14,878 nt of DNA from Euryarchaeota archaeon UBA10 (GTDB lineage Archaea; Thermoplasmatota; Poseidoniia; Poseidoniales; Poseidoniaceae), in NCBI GenBank assembly GCA_002498185.1, contig DAGO01000063.1:4690-19567 (forward strand), written 5' to 3'. The notes beneath the pieces were generated by a model. It did not search any database. It worked only from the letters and a program-made list of their open reading frames with translations, and was not told the origin of the DNA. Made by a program: the position numbers and the translations under genes. Numbering within the stretch: position 1 is the stretch's first letter; each line of letters starts with the position of its first letter. Positions 7,680 to 14,878 of this stretch are shown piece by piece.

Positions 7680-8528
7680 GTGAGCTACTTGGCTATGTTA
7701 GCCAGAGGCGGATTTCTGCCTGTAATTACTCCGACATTAATGGGTGTTGGATTCATTCTAGTCGGCTGGTTCGTCAACCCTCTACACGGACTGGCTCCTG
7801 GATTAGGCGTCTTGATGCTAATGTTGGCAGCATTTTTTGCCAACTTTTGGAGAGACCCCGACCGACCAATTCCGAGAGATGAAGGCGTGATCGTATCTCC
7901 TGCAGATGGACATGTAATGTTCGTGAAGAGAGAAAGAGCGACTGGTCGCAGGCCTTCAAAGGAAGAGATGGACAGTGCTGAGGAGGATGAACACACAGGG
8001 TCGTGGCATCCAGAACCTTGTGAAGAGATATTGTCATTCTCGACTGAACAACGCTTTGAAGCAGTACCGGAGGGAGAGGAAACGGATACTGATGTTTGGA
8101 GAATCGCAGTATTCATGTCTCCTCTAGATGTTCACGTTAACCGCTCTCCGATTGCCGGTAAGATCACCAGAATGGAGCACAGAACCGGAAAAGGCCTCAG
8201 AAGGGGACCGTTCCTTCCCGCTTTCAGAAAAGAAAGCGAATACAACGAGAGAGTTAGAACACTTTTCCAAAGAAAGGATGGATTACTAGTCGAAGTTATG
8301 CAAATTTCCGGGGCACTAGCTCGCACAATTATTCCATGGAAATCAGAGGGAGATGAATTGCGAAGAGGAGAAAGATTCGGGATGATTCGACTAGGCAGCA
8401 GAGTTGATGTCCGAGTTCCTGCATCCAAGTTCACCCCTTGTGTTATCAGCGCAGAAGACGATAACAAAGAATATCCAAAAGGCGAGTTCGTCAAAGCGGG
8501 TTCTACAATACTTTACAGAGGGATTTGA
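7680..8528 (+). CDS. Archaetidylserine/phosphatidylserine decarboxylase proenzyme
   Basis: Membrane-bound decarboxylase of 282 residues that would convert the serine headgroup lipid to the ethanolamine form (archaetidylethanolamine in an archaeon). Two N-terminal hydrophobic segments (about 12-32 and 38-56) are followed by the family signature FWRDPDRPIP and SPADG. Asp76, His152 (in SPLDVHVNR) and Ser240 match the family's Asp/His/Ser set. Ser240, in LGSR, is where the chain cuts itself after Gly239 to make the pyruvoyl cofactor. NER (about 190) and QISGALAR (about 205-212) also fit. Residues about 84-130 form an acidic insertion not found in the short archaeal and bacterial forms. The gene starts with GTG directly after the upstream stop (TAGGTG). 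An in-frame ATG at 7695, with AGGTGA at 7678-7683, is an alternative start five codons later. It overlaps the next gene by one base, implying an operon. Confidence 0.88.
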   Translation: MSYLAMLARGGFLPVITPTLMGVGFILVGWFVNPLHGLAPGLGVLMLMLAAFFANFWRDPDRPIPRDEGVIVSPADGHVMFVKRERATGRRPSKEEMDSAEEDEHTGSWHPEPCEEILSFSTEQRFEAVPEGEETDTDVWRIAVFMSPLDVHVNRSPIAGKITRMEHRTGKGLRRGPFLPAFRKESEYNERVRTLFQRKDGLLVEVMQISGALARTIIPWKSEGDELRRGERFGMIRLGSRVDVRVPASKFTPCVISAEDDNKEYPKGEFVKAGSTILYRGI

Positions 8529-9583
8529 TGGGATTTAAGCGAGAGATTTTCCCGTTCCTTTTGATGCTATTTGTGTTGTTGCCAACCGGTTATTATTTCG
8601 CAGGCTCCATTGTCTATAATGGAGTTGCATTTACCAACACTGATTGTTGGGGTAATTTTGACCAAAACACGCCAGAACAATTCGCACCTTTGAGAAACGA
8701 AGTCCCACTTAACGAATCACAAAATAGCGAAAATATCTCCTCCAATATTATGACAGGGCTGTCAGAATATTGGTGGCCAGGTTACGAATCTGCCACTATT
8801 GATGTTGAAGACGAAGACATCTATCTGTCAGCATGGTACTTGAAGCAAGATGAATCAATGCCTTGGGTAATTTTCGTACATGGAATTAGAGGATGTAAAT
8901 CTGATGGGTCAATTCTACTACCCTCTGGAATGTTAGCAAATGCAGGATTCAATGTTGTAGTATTTGATTTACGAGACCATGGAGAGTCATCAATTGACGA
9001 CAACCGTGTTTCTGGCGGTCAAGATGAATGGGTAGACGTGATTGCGGTATTTGATTGGGTAATCGATGAGCATAATGCCAAACCCGAAGATATTGGAATT
9101 TATGGCAATTCGATGGGCGCAGGTACTGCAGCTATAGCATTCACATTGGATGATAGAATACAATCAGTCTGGTTAGAATCTGGATATTCTGACATGGGGG
9201 ACATAGTGGTCGAAGAATTGGAATTCCAAGGCTATCCAACATTCTTGGGTGGCGCAGGAATCTTTGCAGGCAAAATAATTGCAGGTCAGAATCTGGTTGA
9301 ACATTATCCAATAGATGCAGCAACAGATATTGGTGAAAGACACATGTATGTTGTACATGGAAATCAAGACAAGAGAGTTCGAGTACATCACGGAGAAAAG
9401 ATGTGCGATGAGGCCTTTGAAAATGGAAATGAGAGCAAAATCACTTGTTGGTTCAAAGATTCTGTCATCAGATATGATGTTGGAGAAGGGATGGAAAGTG
9501 ATGAACATCAAACTTTGATGTTGACTGATACTGCCGAATATGAGAGTAGGATTGTTGATTTCTTCACTGAGTCTTTGATGTAA
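8528..9583 (+). CDS. Exported or membrane-anchored alpha/beta hydrolase
   Basis: A 351-residue serine hydrolase. The N-terminus (KREIFPFLLMLFVLLPTGYYFAG, about 4-26) is a basic residue pair then a hydrophobic helix, so it is a signal peptide or anchor placing the enzyme outside the membrane. The fold markers are FVHGIRG (116-122), DLRDHGES (147-154) and the nucleophile Ser195 in GNSMGA. Asp281 (HGNQDKRV) and His327 (SDEHQT) complete the triad. Cysteines at 40, 123, 293 and 307 could form disulfides in the extracytoplasmic domain. The layout resembles the BAAT/DUF1100-like and 'hydrolase of the HAD-neighbour' bacterial extracellular families; the substrate is unknown. The ATG at 8528 overlaps the decarboxylase stop (TGATG) and has GAGGGA just upstream, so coupling with the lipid gene is likely. 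A role in envelope lipid or peptide processing is only a guess. Confidence 0.82.
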   Translation: MGFKREIFPFLLMLFVLLPTGYYFAGSIVYNGVAFTNTDCWGNFDQNTPEQFAPLRNEVPLNESQNSENISSNIMTGLSEYWWPGYESATIDVEDEDIYLSAWYLKQDESMPWVIFVHGIRGCKSDGSILLPSGMLANAGFNVVVFDLRDHGESSIDDNRVSGGQDEWVDVIAVFDWVIDEHNAKPEDIGIYGNSMGAGTAAIAFTLDDRIQSVWLESGYSDMGDIVVEELEFQGYPTFLGGAGIFAGKIIAGQNLVEHYPIDAATDIGERHMYVVHGNQDKRVRVHHGEKMCDEAFENGNESKITCWFKDSVIRYDVGEGMESDEHQTLMLTDTAEYESRIVDFFTESLM

Positions 9584-9603
9584 GGATTCAAACACGCGAA
9601 GCC

Positions 9604-9608
9604 GGAGG
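9604..9608 (+). promoter_or_regulatory. Ribosome binding site of the RaSEA-like gene
   Basis: GGAGG sits seven bases before the ATG at 9616, inside the 32-base gap after the hydrolase. It lies within a small GCC-GGA-GGC inverted repeat (9601-9609), a weak echo of the hairpins seen before two other genes in the window. Confidence 0.6.
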
Positions 9609-9615
9609 CATAATC

Positions 9616-10782
9616 ATGGCGAATGGTAAATTGACTATGGTCGGAGAGTCGGACAAGCGTCCTGCTCGCATCCACGACCTAGTCAAAGCTCCAGCAAATA
9701 CTCCATGGGCACAGGAGAGAAAATATTCGTGGGATGCCAAAGACCCTGCAACAGTATATTACACTCCTGAAACGCTTGCTGACGGAACTCCTACAACTGC
9801 TTTAACGGTGATATTGAGGACTAAGGGTTGCCATTGGTGGTGGTCTAGTGGTTGCACATTTTGTGGATATTTTAACGATACAAGAGATGACGTAACCAGT
9901 GATGATTTACATTCACAATGGGAGAAATCACTGGCTAGGTTTGACGATTTTGAATCGATGGGTATGGTCAAAGTATACACTTCAGGAAGCCTCCTAGAGG
10001 ACAGGGAAATACCATTGGATTTCCAAGAGAGAGTTCTGAGAGATTGTCACGAGATGGGTAAGGAATTGGTTGTCGAGAGTAGAACAGAACAACTCAGTGA
10101 AGAGAAGCTTGCTTGGGCAACAAAAATCAATCCTAAATTTTCAGTCGCTATCGGTTTAGAAGCATATGATGATGAAGTATTGCGCTTCCATGTCAACAAG
10201 GGCTTCAGCACAAAAAGTTGGGACAGAGCAGTAGAAAACTTGGAAAAATTCGGATTGAGAATCAAGACCTATCTTATGTTCAAACCACCTTTCATGAGTG
10301 AGGGTGACGCATTAGTACATGGTGCGAAATGGATTAGAGACGTAGCAGAAAGAAGTGATGAGATAAGTGTCAACCCAATGAATATCCAAAGGGGTACAGT
10401 GATTGACAGATTGTTTCGAGCAAATGAATACCGCCCTCCGTGGTTGTGGTCATTAGTTCAATTGATTCATGATGTTCACTATGACATCCATCCGACTAAT
10501 TCAGGTAATGGTGCAGATGATCAAGTCAGCCGCCTAATCATCCATCCTACGGCTGGAGGCAAGGTAAGGGGAGCCCACAATTGTGGTTCATGTGATGGCG
10601 AGGTCGTGGCTGCCATAGAGCGTTATTCAGTAAGCGGAGATATCCATGAACTGGACGGACTTGATTGCGAATGCAAACAGGTTTGGAAGTGCGAAATTGA
10701 GTTAGACAAATCTATGCCAATACCACTTGGTTCTGGTAAAAATCGTAGAGGAAATGCACTATTGCATCTTCGTTCGCCATGA
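9616..10782 (+). CDS. raSEA: RaSEA-type radical SAM enzyme for archaeosine synthesis
   Basis: Radical SAM protein of 388 residues matching the archaeal RaSEA family (the TIGR01210 type). With ArcS, RaSEA converts the preQ0-lysine adduct at position 15 of tRNA to archaeosine, which stabilises tRNA. The cluster motif is Cys72-x7-Cys80-x2-Cys83 (GCHWWWSSGCTFCGY), the long-spaced form typical of this group rather than CxxxCxxC. Then come KVYTSGSLLE (about 117-126), VESRTEQ (about 154) and a GLEAYDD strand (about 177). The C-terminal part has Cys323-x2-Cys326 (HNCGSCD) and Cys351-x-Cys353-x5-Cys359, likely holding a second metal site. It has its own ribosome binding site 32 bases after the hydrolase gene. 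The partner arcS is not in the window. Family assignment is firm; the tRNA role rests on knowledge of the family. Confidence 0.85.
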   Translation: MANGKLTMVGESDKRPARIHDLVKAPANTPWAQERKYSWDAKDPATVYYTPETLADGTPTTALTVILRTKGCHWWWSSGCTFCGYFNDTRDDVTSDDLHSQWEKSLARFDDFESMGMVKVYTSGSLLEDREIPLDFQERVLRDCHEMGKELVVESRTEQLSEEKLAWATKINPKFSVAIGLEAYDDEVLRFHVNKGFSTKSWDRAVENLEKFGLRIKTYLMFKPPFMSEGDALVHGAKWIRDVAERSDEISVNPMNIQRGTVIDRLFRANEYRPPWLWSLVQLIHDVHYDIHPTNSGNGADDQVSRLIIHPTAGGKVRGAHNCGSCDGEVVAAIERYSVSGDIHELDGLDCECKQVWKCEIELDKSMPIPLGSGKNRRGNALLHLRSP

Positions 10783-10799
10783 TTGTTCGCTGGTCAATG

Positions 10800-10854
10800 T
10801 TTATGACCGTATCATAGGTGGCGTAAATGACCCCTACGGGGTCAAGGTGATTTA
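10800..10854 (+). promoter_or_regulatory. Putative promoter, 5' hairpin and ribosome binding site of the small membrane protein gene
   Basis: A TATA-like TTTATGA lies at 10800-10806. A perfect hairpin starts about 25 bases downstream, near the expected transcription start: TGACCCC (10828-10834), loop TAC, GGGGTCA (10838-10844). The ribosome binding site AGGTGA (10845-10850) follows directly, four bases before the ATG at 10855. The layout closely copies the one at 6663-6716 with a different stem sequence, suggesting that structure rather than sequence is kept. A role in translation control or message stability is inferred. Confidence 0.5.
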
Positions 10855-11127
10855 ATGGCCAATAATACGATACTGCCCGATGTGTCCGAAGGAATCGCAG
10901 AACCATCTGCATCTCGAGTAATTCTTGTTATCATGACAATAGGCCTAGTCGGATTAATCGCACTATTCAGCAACATTTTCGGCTGGGACACTGTTCCAGT
11001 AATTGGCGAAATAGTTCCATTCATGGAGAATCTCGGAGGTTCAGGAATTTGGTATTACTTGATTGGAATTTTTGTTGGATGCGGTATGATAATCGCTAAC
11101 CTAATCGGAGGCGTCCTTTCGGACTAA
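10855..11127 (+). CDS. Small two-helix membrane protein of unknown function
   Basis: A 90-residue protein I do not recognise. About 20 polar N-terminal residues precede a hydrophobic helix (about 21-43, VILVIMTIGLVGLIALF). A loop containing W, D and two prolines (GWDTVPVIGEIVPFMENLGG) leads to a second helix (about 65-87, WYYLIGIFVGCGMIIANLIG). One cysteine lies in the second helix. It is the first gene of a plus-strand unit, preceded by a TATA-like box, a hairpin and a good ribosome binding site. It ends 12 bases before the large 838-residue membrane protein, whose ribosome binding site overlaps this gene's stop. Such close spacing and shared membrane location suggest it is a small subunit of the same complex, which is an inference. 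Confidence 0.75.
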   Translation: MANNTILPDVSEGIAEPSASRVILVIMTIGLVGLIALFSNIFGWDTVPVIGEIVPFMENLGGSGIWYYLIGIFVGCGMIIANLIGGVLSD

Positions 11128-11132
11128 GGAGG
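11126..11132 (+). promoter_or_regulatory. Strong ribosome binding site of the 838-residue membrane protein
   Basis: AAGGAGG overlaps the TAA stop of the preceding small gene and lies seven bases before the ATG at 11140. It is the best match to the anti-Shine-Dalgarno sequence in the window, which suggests high expression and coupling to the small membrane protein. Confidence 0.7.
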
Positions 11133-11139
11133 AGTTGAG

Positions 11140-13656
11140 ATGTCTGAAGCATTTACAACATCGGCAATACTTCTCGTGACCCTTCTGCTGTTCACTCATT
11201 ACATGCAGAAAGGATTCGGCGGAATGAGCACACCACTACGTCAGTTCGGAATGTTCCTTCTAACCAAGGCAGCAGGTCCAGCATCAGACCTCTTCCAAGA
11301 AAGAGAAGGTAGCGGTGCGAAGACTTGGATGCAAACTGGAGTTTTCTGGTTGGTTCTTGCCGGTATCGGTGGTTTCCTATCTGCTTGGCACAACTACGAT
11401 CCAGCAGCATTGGATTCTCTTTCCAACATCGGCTGGTCATATGATGACGGTAGTGCTCTTCACTACTTCAACGAAGTTGCAATGACCACAGCGGTATTTG
11501 CAATTCTAATCGGTGGAAGCCTAGTCGCTCACACTCGCACCACTGGTTCCAAGCTTGCTAGTGAAGCCAATGCATCTCTAATCGCAATGGCTTGGACTGC
11601 TCAGGTTTTAGTCGGCTTGGTTCTTTGTGTTCTAGATCACTGGGATATCCTAACTTATGGAGTAAAGGAAGCGGCTCTGTATGGATTGGTTTCGGGTCTC
11701 CTTGTTCTTAGCCTACTAGTCAACTCATTGATTACCATGGGCGGACGTGGGTCATCTCCAATCTCTGTTCCATCTTGGTTCCTAATTTTGGCACTGTTCA
11801 CTTTGCTATTCAGCAGATTCGCAGTCGCTCTGGGAGAAACACTGGATTGGACTGGAACAGTTTGGGTAGCCGATATCATGGCATCCGGCTGGGTTCTTCT
11901 GGCTCTGATGTTCGGGGTAGGGTACCATGTATTGTCACATGTTACAGGCCAGCCAATTTGGTCAGGTAGTCTAACCAAGGCTTCTATGTTCTTGTTATTC
12001 GTAACCGTGCCACCATTCTTCCTCTCAGAATCTGCTCATGCTGATAATTTCGCACAATCCATTGGAGCAATTCTAGTTACCATGGGATTAATGCCAGTAA
12101 TGGCAGCATCAACAAATATGCTTTGCACAATCCGCGGAAATGCTAGTGCAGTAGTTGAGAGCCCAGGTGCAACAGCAGCAGCAGGTGGAGCTATTCTACT
12201 CCCCGTCTTTGCGTTACTCGGTTACTTCACAGGTCTGAATGTAATGGTTGGTGACGGAAGCCTAGCAGGCGTTGCAGACACTGTCAACTCATCCTATCTG
12301 TATGTAGTTGGAGGCTTGTTTGCACTCGCTGCACTATTCCACTCATACCCACTAGCAGCTGGAAAATCACTGACTGGCTCAGCTAGTACAGCATCATGGC
12401 TTGTAATCGGTGGAGGTTTGTTTTCTACAATCCTATTCCTAATGGGAGATTGGTCAGAGAACACACTGATTGAAGCTGAAGTTGAAGATGTATCGGGCAG
12501 CCTATCCGGATTCGCATTGACTGGAGCGTTCGCCTTCTATGGTGTAGTAATCGGTTTCATCCTTGCTGCAAACAGTGTAGTCAAGACATTGCTATTCGGT
12601 AACCTGAAGTCATCAAGTGCAGGTAACACAAGCGACATTTCTGCATACAATTTAGTTGAGGGAACAACAACAATCAGAGCATTATTTGGTCGAGGAGTCG
12701 GGATTGATACGACTCTTATAATCGGTGAATCCGAGGAAGAATCCTCTGGCAGTTCTACAATTATCGAAGTCTCTGCAGACTTGCACAACGACGATGTTGA
12801 TGAATTCCCAGTTACCTTTGATGAAGACCTAGTAACTCTAACCAAGTGGCTATGTGGTAGAGGAACTACAACTGCACAATTCTTCGCTTGGGCTGATGTA
12901 GATGACTCTGGAGAAATTGACATGTTTGAATTCGCTAACGCACTGAGAGTTGCAGACATTGCAGACCTTCCTCCTTGGGATATTGAGAACTTGGTCAAAG
13001 TAATGGACATCAATTCTGACGGCAGAATCAATCTACCAGAGTTGGACATTGCTCTACTAAACATTCGAAACACATTAGGTATCGAATTCGTACCATATGA
13101 GGAAGAATCTACTGAAGATGAAGCAGTTGAAGAAGCGATAGAAGAGCCCGCTGAAGAGGAAGAAGAGGCTCCTGAAGAGGAAGAATCTGAAGAAGAGCCA
13201 GAATCCGCTGAAGCACCATCTGAAGCAGAAATCAAGAAGAAAGAGGAATTAGAACGAGTTAAAGCAAACGCTTCGAAGATTGACTTTGACGTTCTAGGTA
13301 CCGCAGAGGCTTCAGATAAGGATGACCTTCAAGCAATCAAGGGAGTAGGTCCGTTTATCGAAGAGAAGTTGAACACACTAGGCATCTACACCTACGAACA
13401 GATGTCTAAGATGACTAGCGAACTTGAGGATACAGTTAACGAGGCAATCGAGTTCTTCCCTGGGCGTGTAAAGCGAGACCAGTGGGTTGCACAATCCAAG
13501 ACATTACTAGACGGAGGCGTATGGGTCGATGAAGGTTCAAACAAGTCAAACCTGAAGGGAATGAAGAAGGCAGAATTGGTGGAAGTTGCTGACTCAATGG
13601 GTCTAGACACATCAGGAACCAAGGCTGACCTAATCGAGAGAATTACCAAGGCGTGA
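11140..13656 (+). CDS. Polytopic membrane protein, degenerate heme-copper-oxidase-I-like, with EF-hand pair, HhH and SAP domains
   Basis: An 838-residue protein not assignable by name. Residues 1 to about 485 hold about 13 hydrophobic helices. The block YHVLSHVTGQPIWSGSL (262-278) and its surroundings resemble the segment after the CuB-histidine helix in CcoN/COX1-type oxidase subunits (YY.vPk..gRPvyS..L). The usual heme and copper histidines appear replaced: D245/I246 falls where YGHN is expected and PPFFL (291-295) where PHHL is expected. This was aligned from memory. Then come two EF-hands, Asp586/588/Ser590/Glu592/Asp594/Glu597 and Asp623/Asn625/Asp627/Arg629/Asn631/Glu634. A Glu-rich linker (about 645-695) leads to a helix-hairpin-helix region (728 to about 790, IKGVGPFIEEKL) and a C-terminal SAP-like motif (about 803-838, LKGMKKAELVEVADSMGLD). 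The soluble part is probably cytoplasmic if it binds nucleic acid. It may be a calcium-responsive membrane protein contacting DNA or RNA; the function is unknown. Confidence 0.8.
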   Translation: MSEAFTTSAILLVTLLLFTHYMQKGFGGMSTPLRQFGMFLLTKAAGPASDLFQEREGSGAKTWMQTGVFWLVLAGIGGFLSAWHNYDPAALDSLSNIGWSYDDGSALHYFNEVAMTTAVFAILIGGSLVAHTRTTGSKLASEANASLIAMAWTAQVLVGLVLCVLDHWDILTYGVKEAALYGLVSGLLVLSLLVNSLITMGGRGSSPISVPSWFLILALFTLLFSRFAVALGETLDWTGTVWVADIMASGWVLLALMFGVGYHVLSHVTGQPIWSGSLTKASMFLLFVTVPPFFLSESAHADNFAQSIGAILVTMGLMPVMAASTNMLCTIRGNASAVVESPGATAAAGGAILLPVFALLGYFTGLNVMVGDGSLAGVADTVNSSYLYVVGGLFALAALFHSYPLAAGKSLTGSASTASWLVIGGGLFSTILFLMGDWSENTLIEAEVEDVSGSLSGFALTGAFAFYGVVIGFILAANSVVKTLLFGNLKSSSAGNTSDISAYNLVEGTTTIRALFGRGVGIDTTLIIGESEEESSGSSTIIEVSADLHNDDVDEFPVTFDEDLVTLTKWLCGRGTTTAQFFAWADVDDSGEIDMFEFANALRVADIADLPPWDIENLVKVMDINSDGRINLPELDIALLNIRNTLGIEFVPYEEESTEDEAVEEAIEEPAEEEEEAPEEEESEEEPESAEAPSEAEIKKKEELERVKANASKIDFDVLGTAEASDKDDLQAIKGVGPFIEEKLNTLGIYTYEQMSKMTSELEDTVNEAIEFFPGRVKRDQWVAQSKTLLDGGVWVDEGSNKSNLKGMKKAELVEVADSMGLDTSGTKADLIERITKA

Positions 13657-13660
13657 TGCA

Positions 13661-14878
13661 ATGCGCATTGGTTTGGTAGGTAAGCCAAACGTCGGCAAAT
13701 CGACATATTTCAGTGCGGCAACTTTAGCAAAAGTTGACATTGCAAATTATCCGTTTTGTACCATTGAAGCTAACGTAGGAGTTGCTTTCATTGCAGCCCC
13801 TCAACCATGCCCTTGCAAAGATCTACGAGAACGTCTTGAAGCGGATGGTCGCCTAGAACCAGTTAGTGACGATGACCCTAGGCAGGGTAGTATCTGCGAG
13901 CCACGAACAGGTAGTTGTGTTGGCTATGTACGACTGGTTCCGACATTCCTAGTAGATGTAGCAGGATTAGTTCCAGGAGCAGCGGATGGGCGAGGAAGAG
14001 GCAATGCTTTCTTGTCAGATTTAGCAAACTGTGACGCTTTAATTCAGGTGGTGGATGCTGCGGGTCTAACAGACATAGAAGGTAATCCAATTGCAGCAGT
14101 AGAGGATGTTGAATCCGCATTGAAGGAAGAAACATCATTTTTGACACAGGAATTAGATTCGTGGATTTATGGCATTCTAGACGATGGTTGGTCCCGAGGT
14201 TCACGCCGAGTACAAGCAGAAGGCGACAAGGGTTTGAGCACATTTTTACACGAGAGATTTACAGGATTAGGTGCATCTCTATCTCACGTTTTGCAGGCAC
14301 TTGATGGATTTAGAAATCAGTGGGGTGACTTAGACACTCCATGGATGTGGCCCGAGGAGAAAGTCCGTTCATTGGCCTTGCATCTAAGAAGCCAATTATT
14401 CCCAATTCACATTGCAGCAAACAAGGCAGATTCTGCAAAGGGGACTCCTTGGAATGCTATCGAAGCTAACGGTATTATTCAGCCAACTATGGCAGACATG
14501 GAATTGGCATTGCGTAGAGCAGATTCTGGCGGTATGATTTCTTATTCTCCAGGTAGTGATTCATTCGATATCGTGGATGAATCTAAGTTGAACCCAGCCC
14601 AACTCAATGCTCTATCATCAATGAAAGACAAACTCGCGCAATCAGGCGGCACAGGAGTTGCAGAACTACTCAGTAATGTACTATTCAATGCTCTAGACCA
14701 CGTCGTAGTCTATCCTGTAGCAGATGAAAATGCGTGGAAAGATAGTGAAGGAAGAATCCTGCCTGATGCCTTTGTGGTCCCTAATGGAATAGAAGCTAAG
14801 GCATTGGCATACAAGGTTCACAGTGACCTAGGTGACGGCTTCATCAGAGCAGTGGATGGACGCAGTCGCAGAGTAGTT
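13661..14878 (+). CDS. YchF/YGR210-like translation-associated GTPase (3' end outside window)
   Basis: OBG/HflX-class GTPase, open to the window edge (406 codons, probably missing only about 15). G1 is GKPNVGKST (7-15), the switch region contains NYPFCTIE (29-36), G3 is DVAGLVPGA (99-107) and G4 is NKAD (254-257). The archaeal subgroup's cysteines are present as CPC (50-52), Cys79 and Cys86 in CEPRTGSC, with an unusual charged insert (about 56-77) between them. A middle domain of the MMR_HSR1_C type is followed by a TGS-like domain (about 348 to end, VVYPVADE...LPDAFVVPNG). The family binds ribosomes and hydrolyses GTP or ATP; its exact job in archaea is not settled. The ATG at 13661 comes four bases after the membrane protein's stop, so it is read from the same transcript. 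The alternative ATG at 13656 is out of frame. Confidence 0.9.
   Translation, partial: MRIGLVGKPNVGKSTYFSAATLAKVDIANYPFCTIEANVGVAFIAAPQPCPCKDLRERLEADGRLEPVSDDDPRQGSICEPRTGSCVGYVRLVPTFLVDVAGLVPGAADGRGRGNAFLSDLANCDALIQVVDAAGLTDIEGNPIAAVEDVESALKEETSFLTQELDSWIYGILDDGWSRGSRRVQAEGDKGLSTFLHERFTGLGASLSHVLQALDGFRNQWGDLDTPWMWPEEKVRSLALHLRSQLFPIHIAANKADSAKGTPWNAIEANGIIQPTMADMELALRRADSGGMISYSPGSDSFDIVDESKLNPAQLNALSSMKDKLAQSGGTGVAELLSNVLFNALDHVVVYPVADENAWKDSEGRILPDAFVVPNGIEAKALAYKVHSDLGDGFIRAVDGRSRRVV

Noticed and set aside
12537..13235. Minus-strand open frame of 232 residues rich in Ser opposite the 838-residue gene
   Set aside because: Low-complexity shadow of the acidic EF-hand and Glu-rich region; no ribosome binding site or recognisable motif.
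13080..13260. GAAGAG-rich tract considered as a simple-sequence repeat
   Set aside because: It is in-frame Glu coding with mixed codons and no regular unit, consistent with an acidic linker rather than an expanded repeat.
13878..14243. Minus-strand 121-residue open frame opposite the GTPase
   Set aside because: The plus strand carries an unmistakable GTPase through this stretch; the reverse frame has no features.
1..14878. tRNA, rRNA, CRISPR arrays, insertion sequences or attachment sites
   Set aside because: None seen: intergenic gaps are all under 100 bases, and there are no spaced direct repeats, transposase motifs or cloverleaf-like sequence.

Overview
The window looks like chromosomal DNA of an archaeon, most likely a planktonic marine euryarchaeote of the Poseidoniales (Marine Group II) type. 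The evidence is a RaSEA-type archaeosine radical SAM enzyme (9616-10782), a YchF-like GTPase with the archaeal CPC/C/C cysteine pattern (13661 to the end), a phosphatidylserine-decarboxylase homologue that in this setting would act on archaetidylserine, and TATA-like rather than -35/-10 promoters. Acidic EF-hand proteins fit a marine lineage. The taxonomic call is an inference from gene families, not from a marker gene. The window is almost entirely coding, with no stretch over 100 bases lacking a gene, and no tRNA, rRNA, CRISPR or insertion sequence was seen.

Left part (1-5580): the last 54 codons of an upstream gene ending in an iron-sulfur nuclease tail of the AddB kind overlap the start of a 1607-residue AddA/UvrD-like helicase-nuclease. 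Together they suggest an AddAB-like double-strand-break resection machine in an archaeon, unusual because the AddA-like subunit also carries a four-cysteine iron-sulfur signature. A SAM methyltransferase on the minus strand converges on it and overlaps its 3' end by 29 bases.

Middle part (5660-10782): a proline iminopeptidase is transcribed divergently from the methyltransferase. A run of tightly spaced plus-strand genes follows: an acidic coiled-coil protein with one EF-hand, the lipid decarboxylase (touching stop and start), and an exported alpha/beta hydrolase (one-base stop/start overlap). The RaSEA homologue comes 32 bases later.

Right part (10783-14878): a second plus-strand unit encodes a 90-residue two-helix membrane protein, an 838-residue protein, and the GTPase, which runs off the window. 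The 838-residue protein is the most unusual object here. It has about 13 membrane helices resembling a heme-copper oxidase subunit I with the heme ligands lost, followed by two EF-hands, a Glu-rich linker, a helix-hairpin-helix domain and a SAP domain.

A recurring regulatory layout appears before both EF-hand transcription units (6663-6717 and 10800-10855). Each has a TATA-like box, then about 25 bases downstream a perfect short hairpin with a 3-base loop, then directly an AGGTGA ribosome binding site and the start codon.
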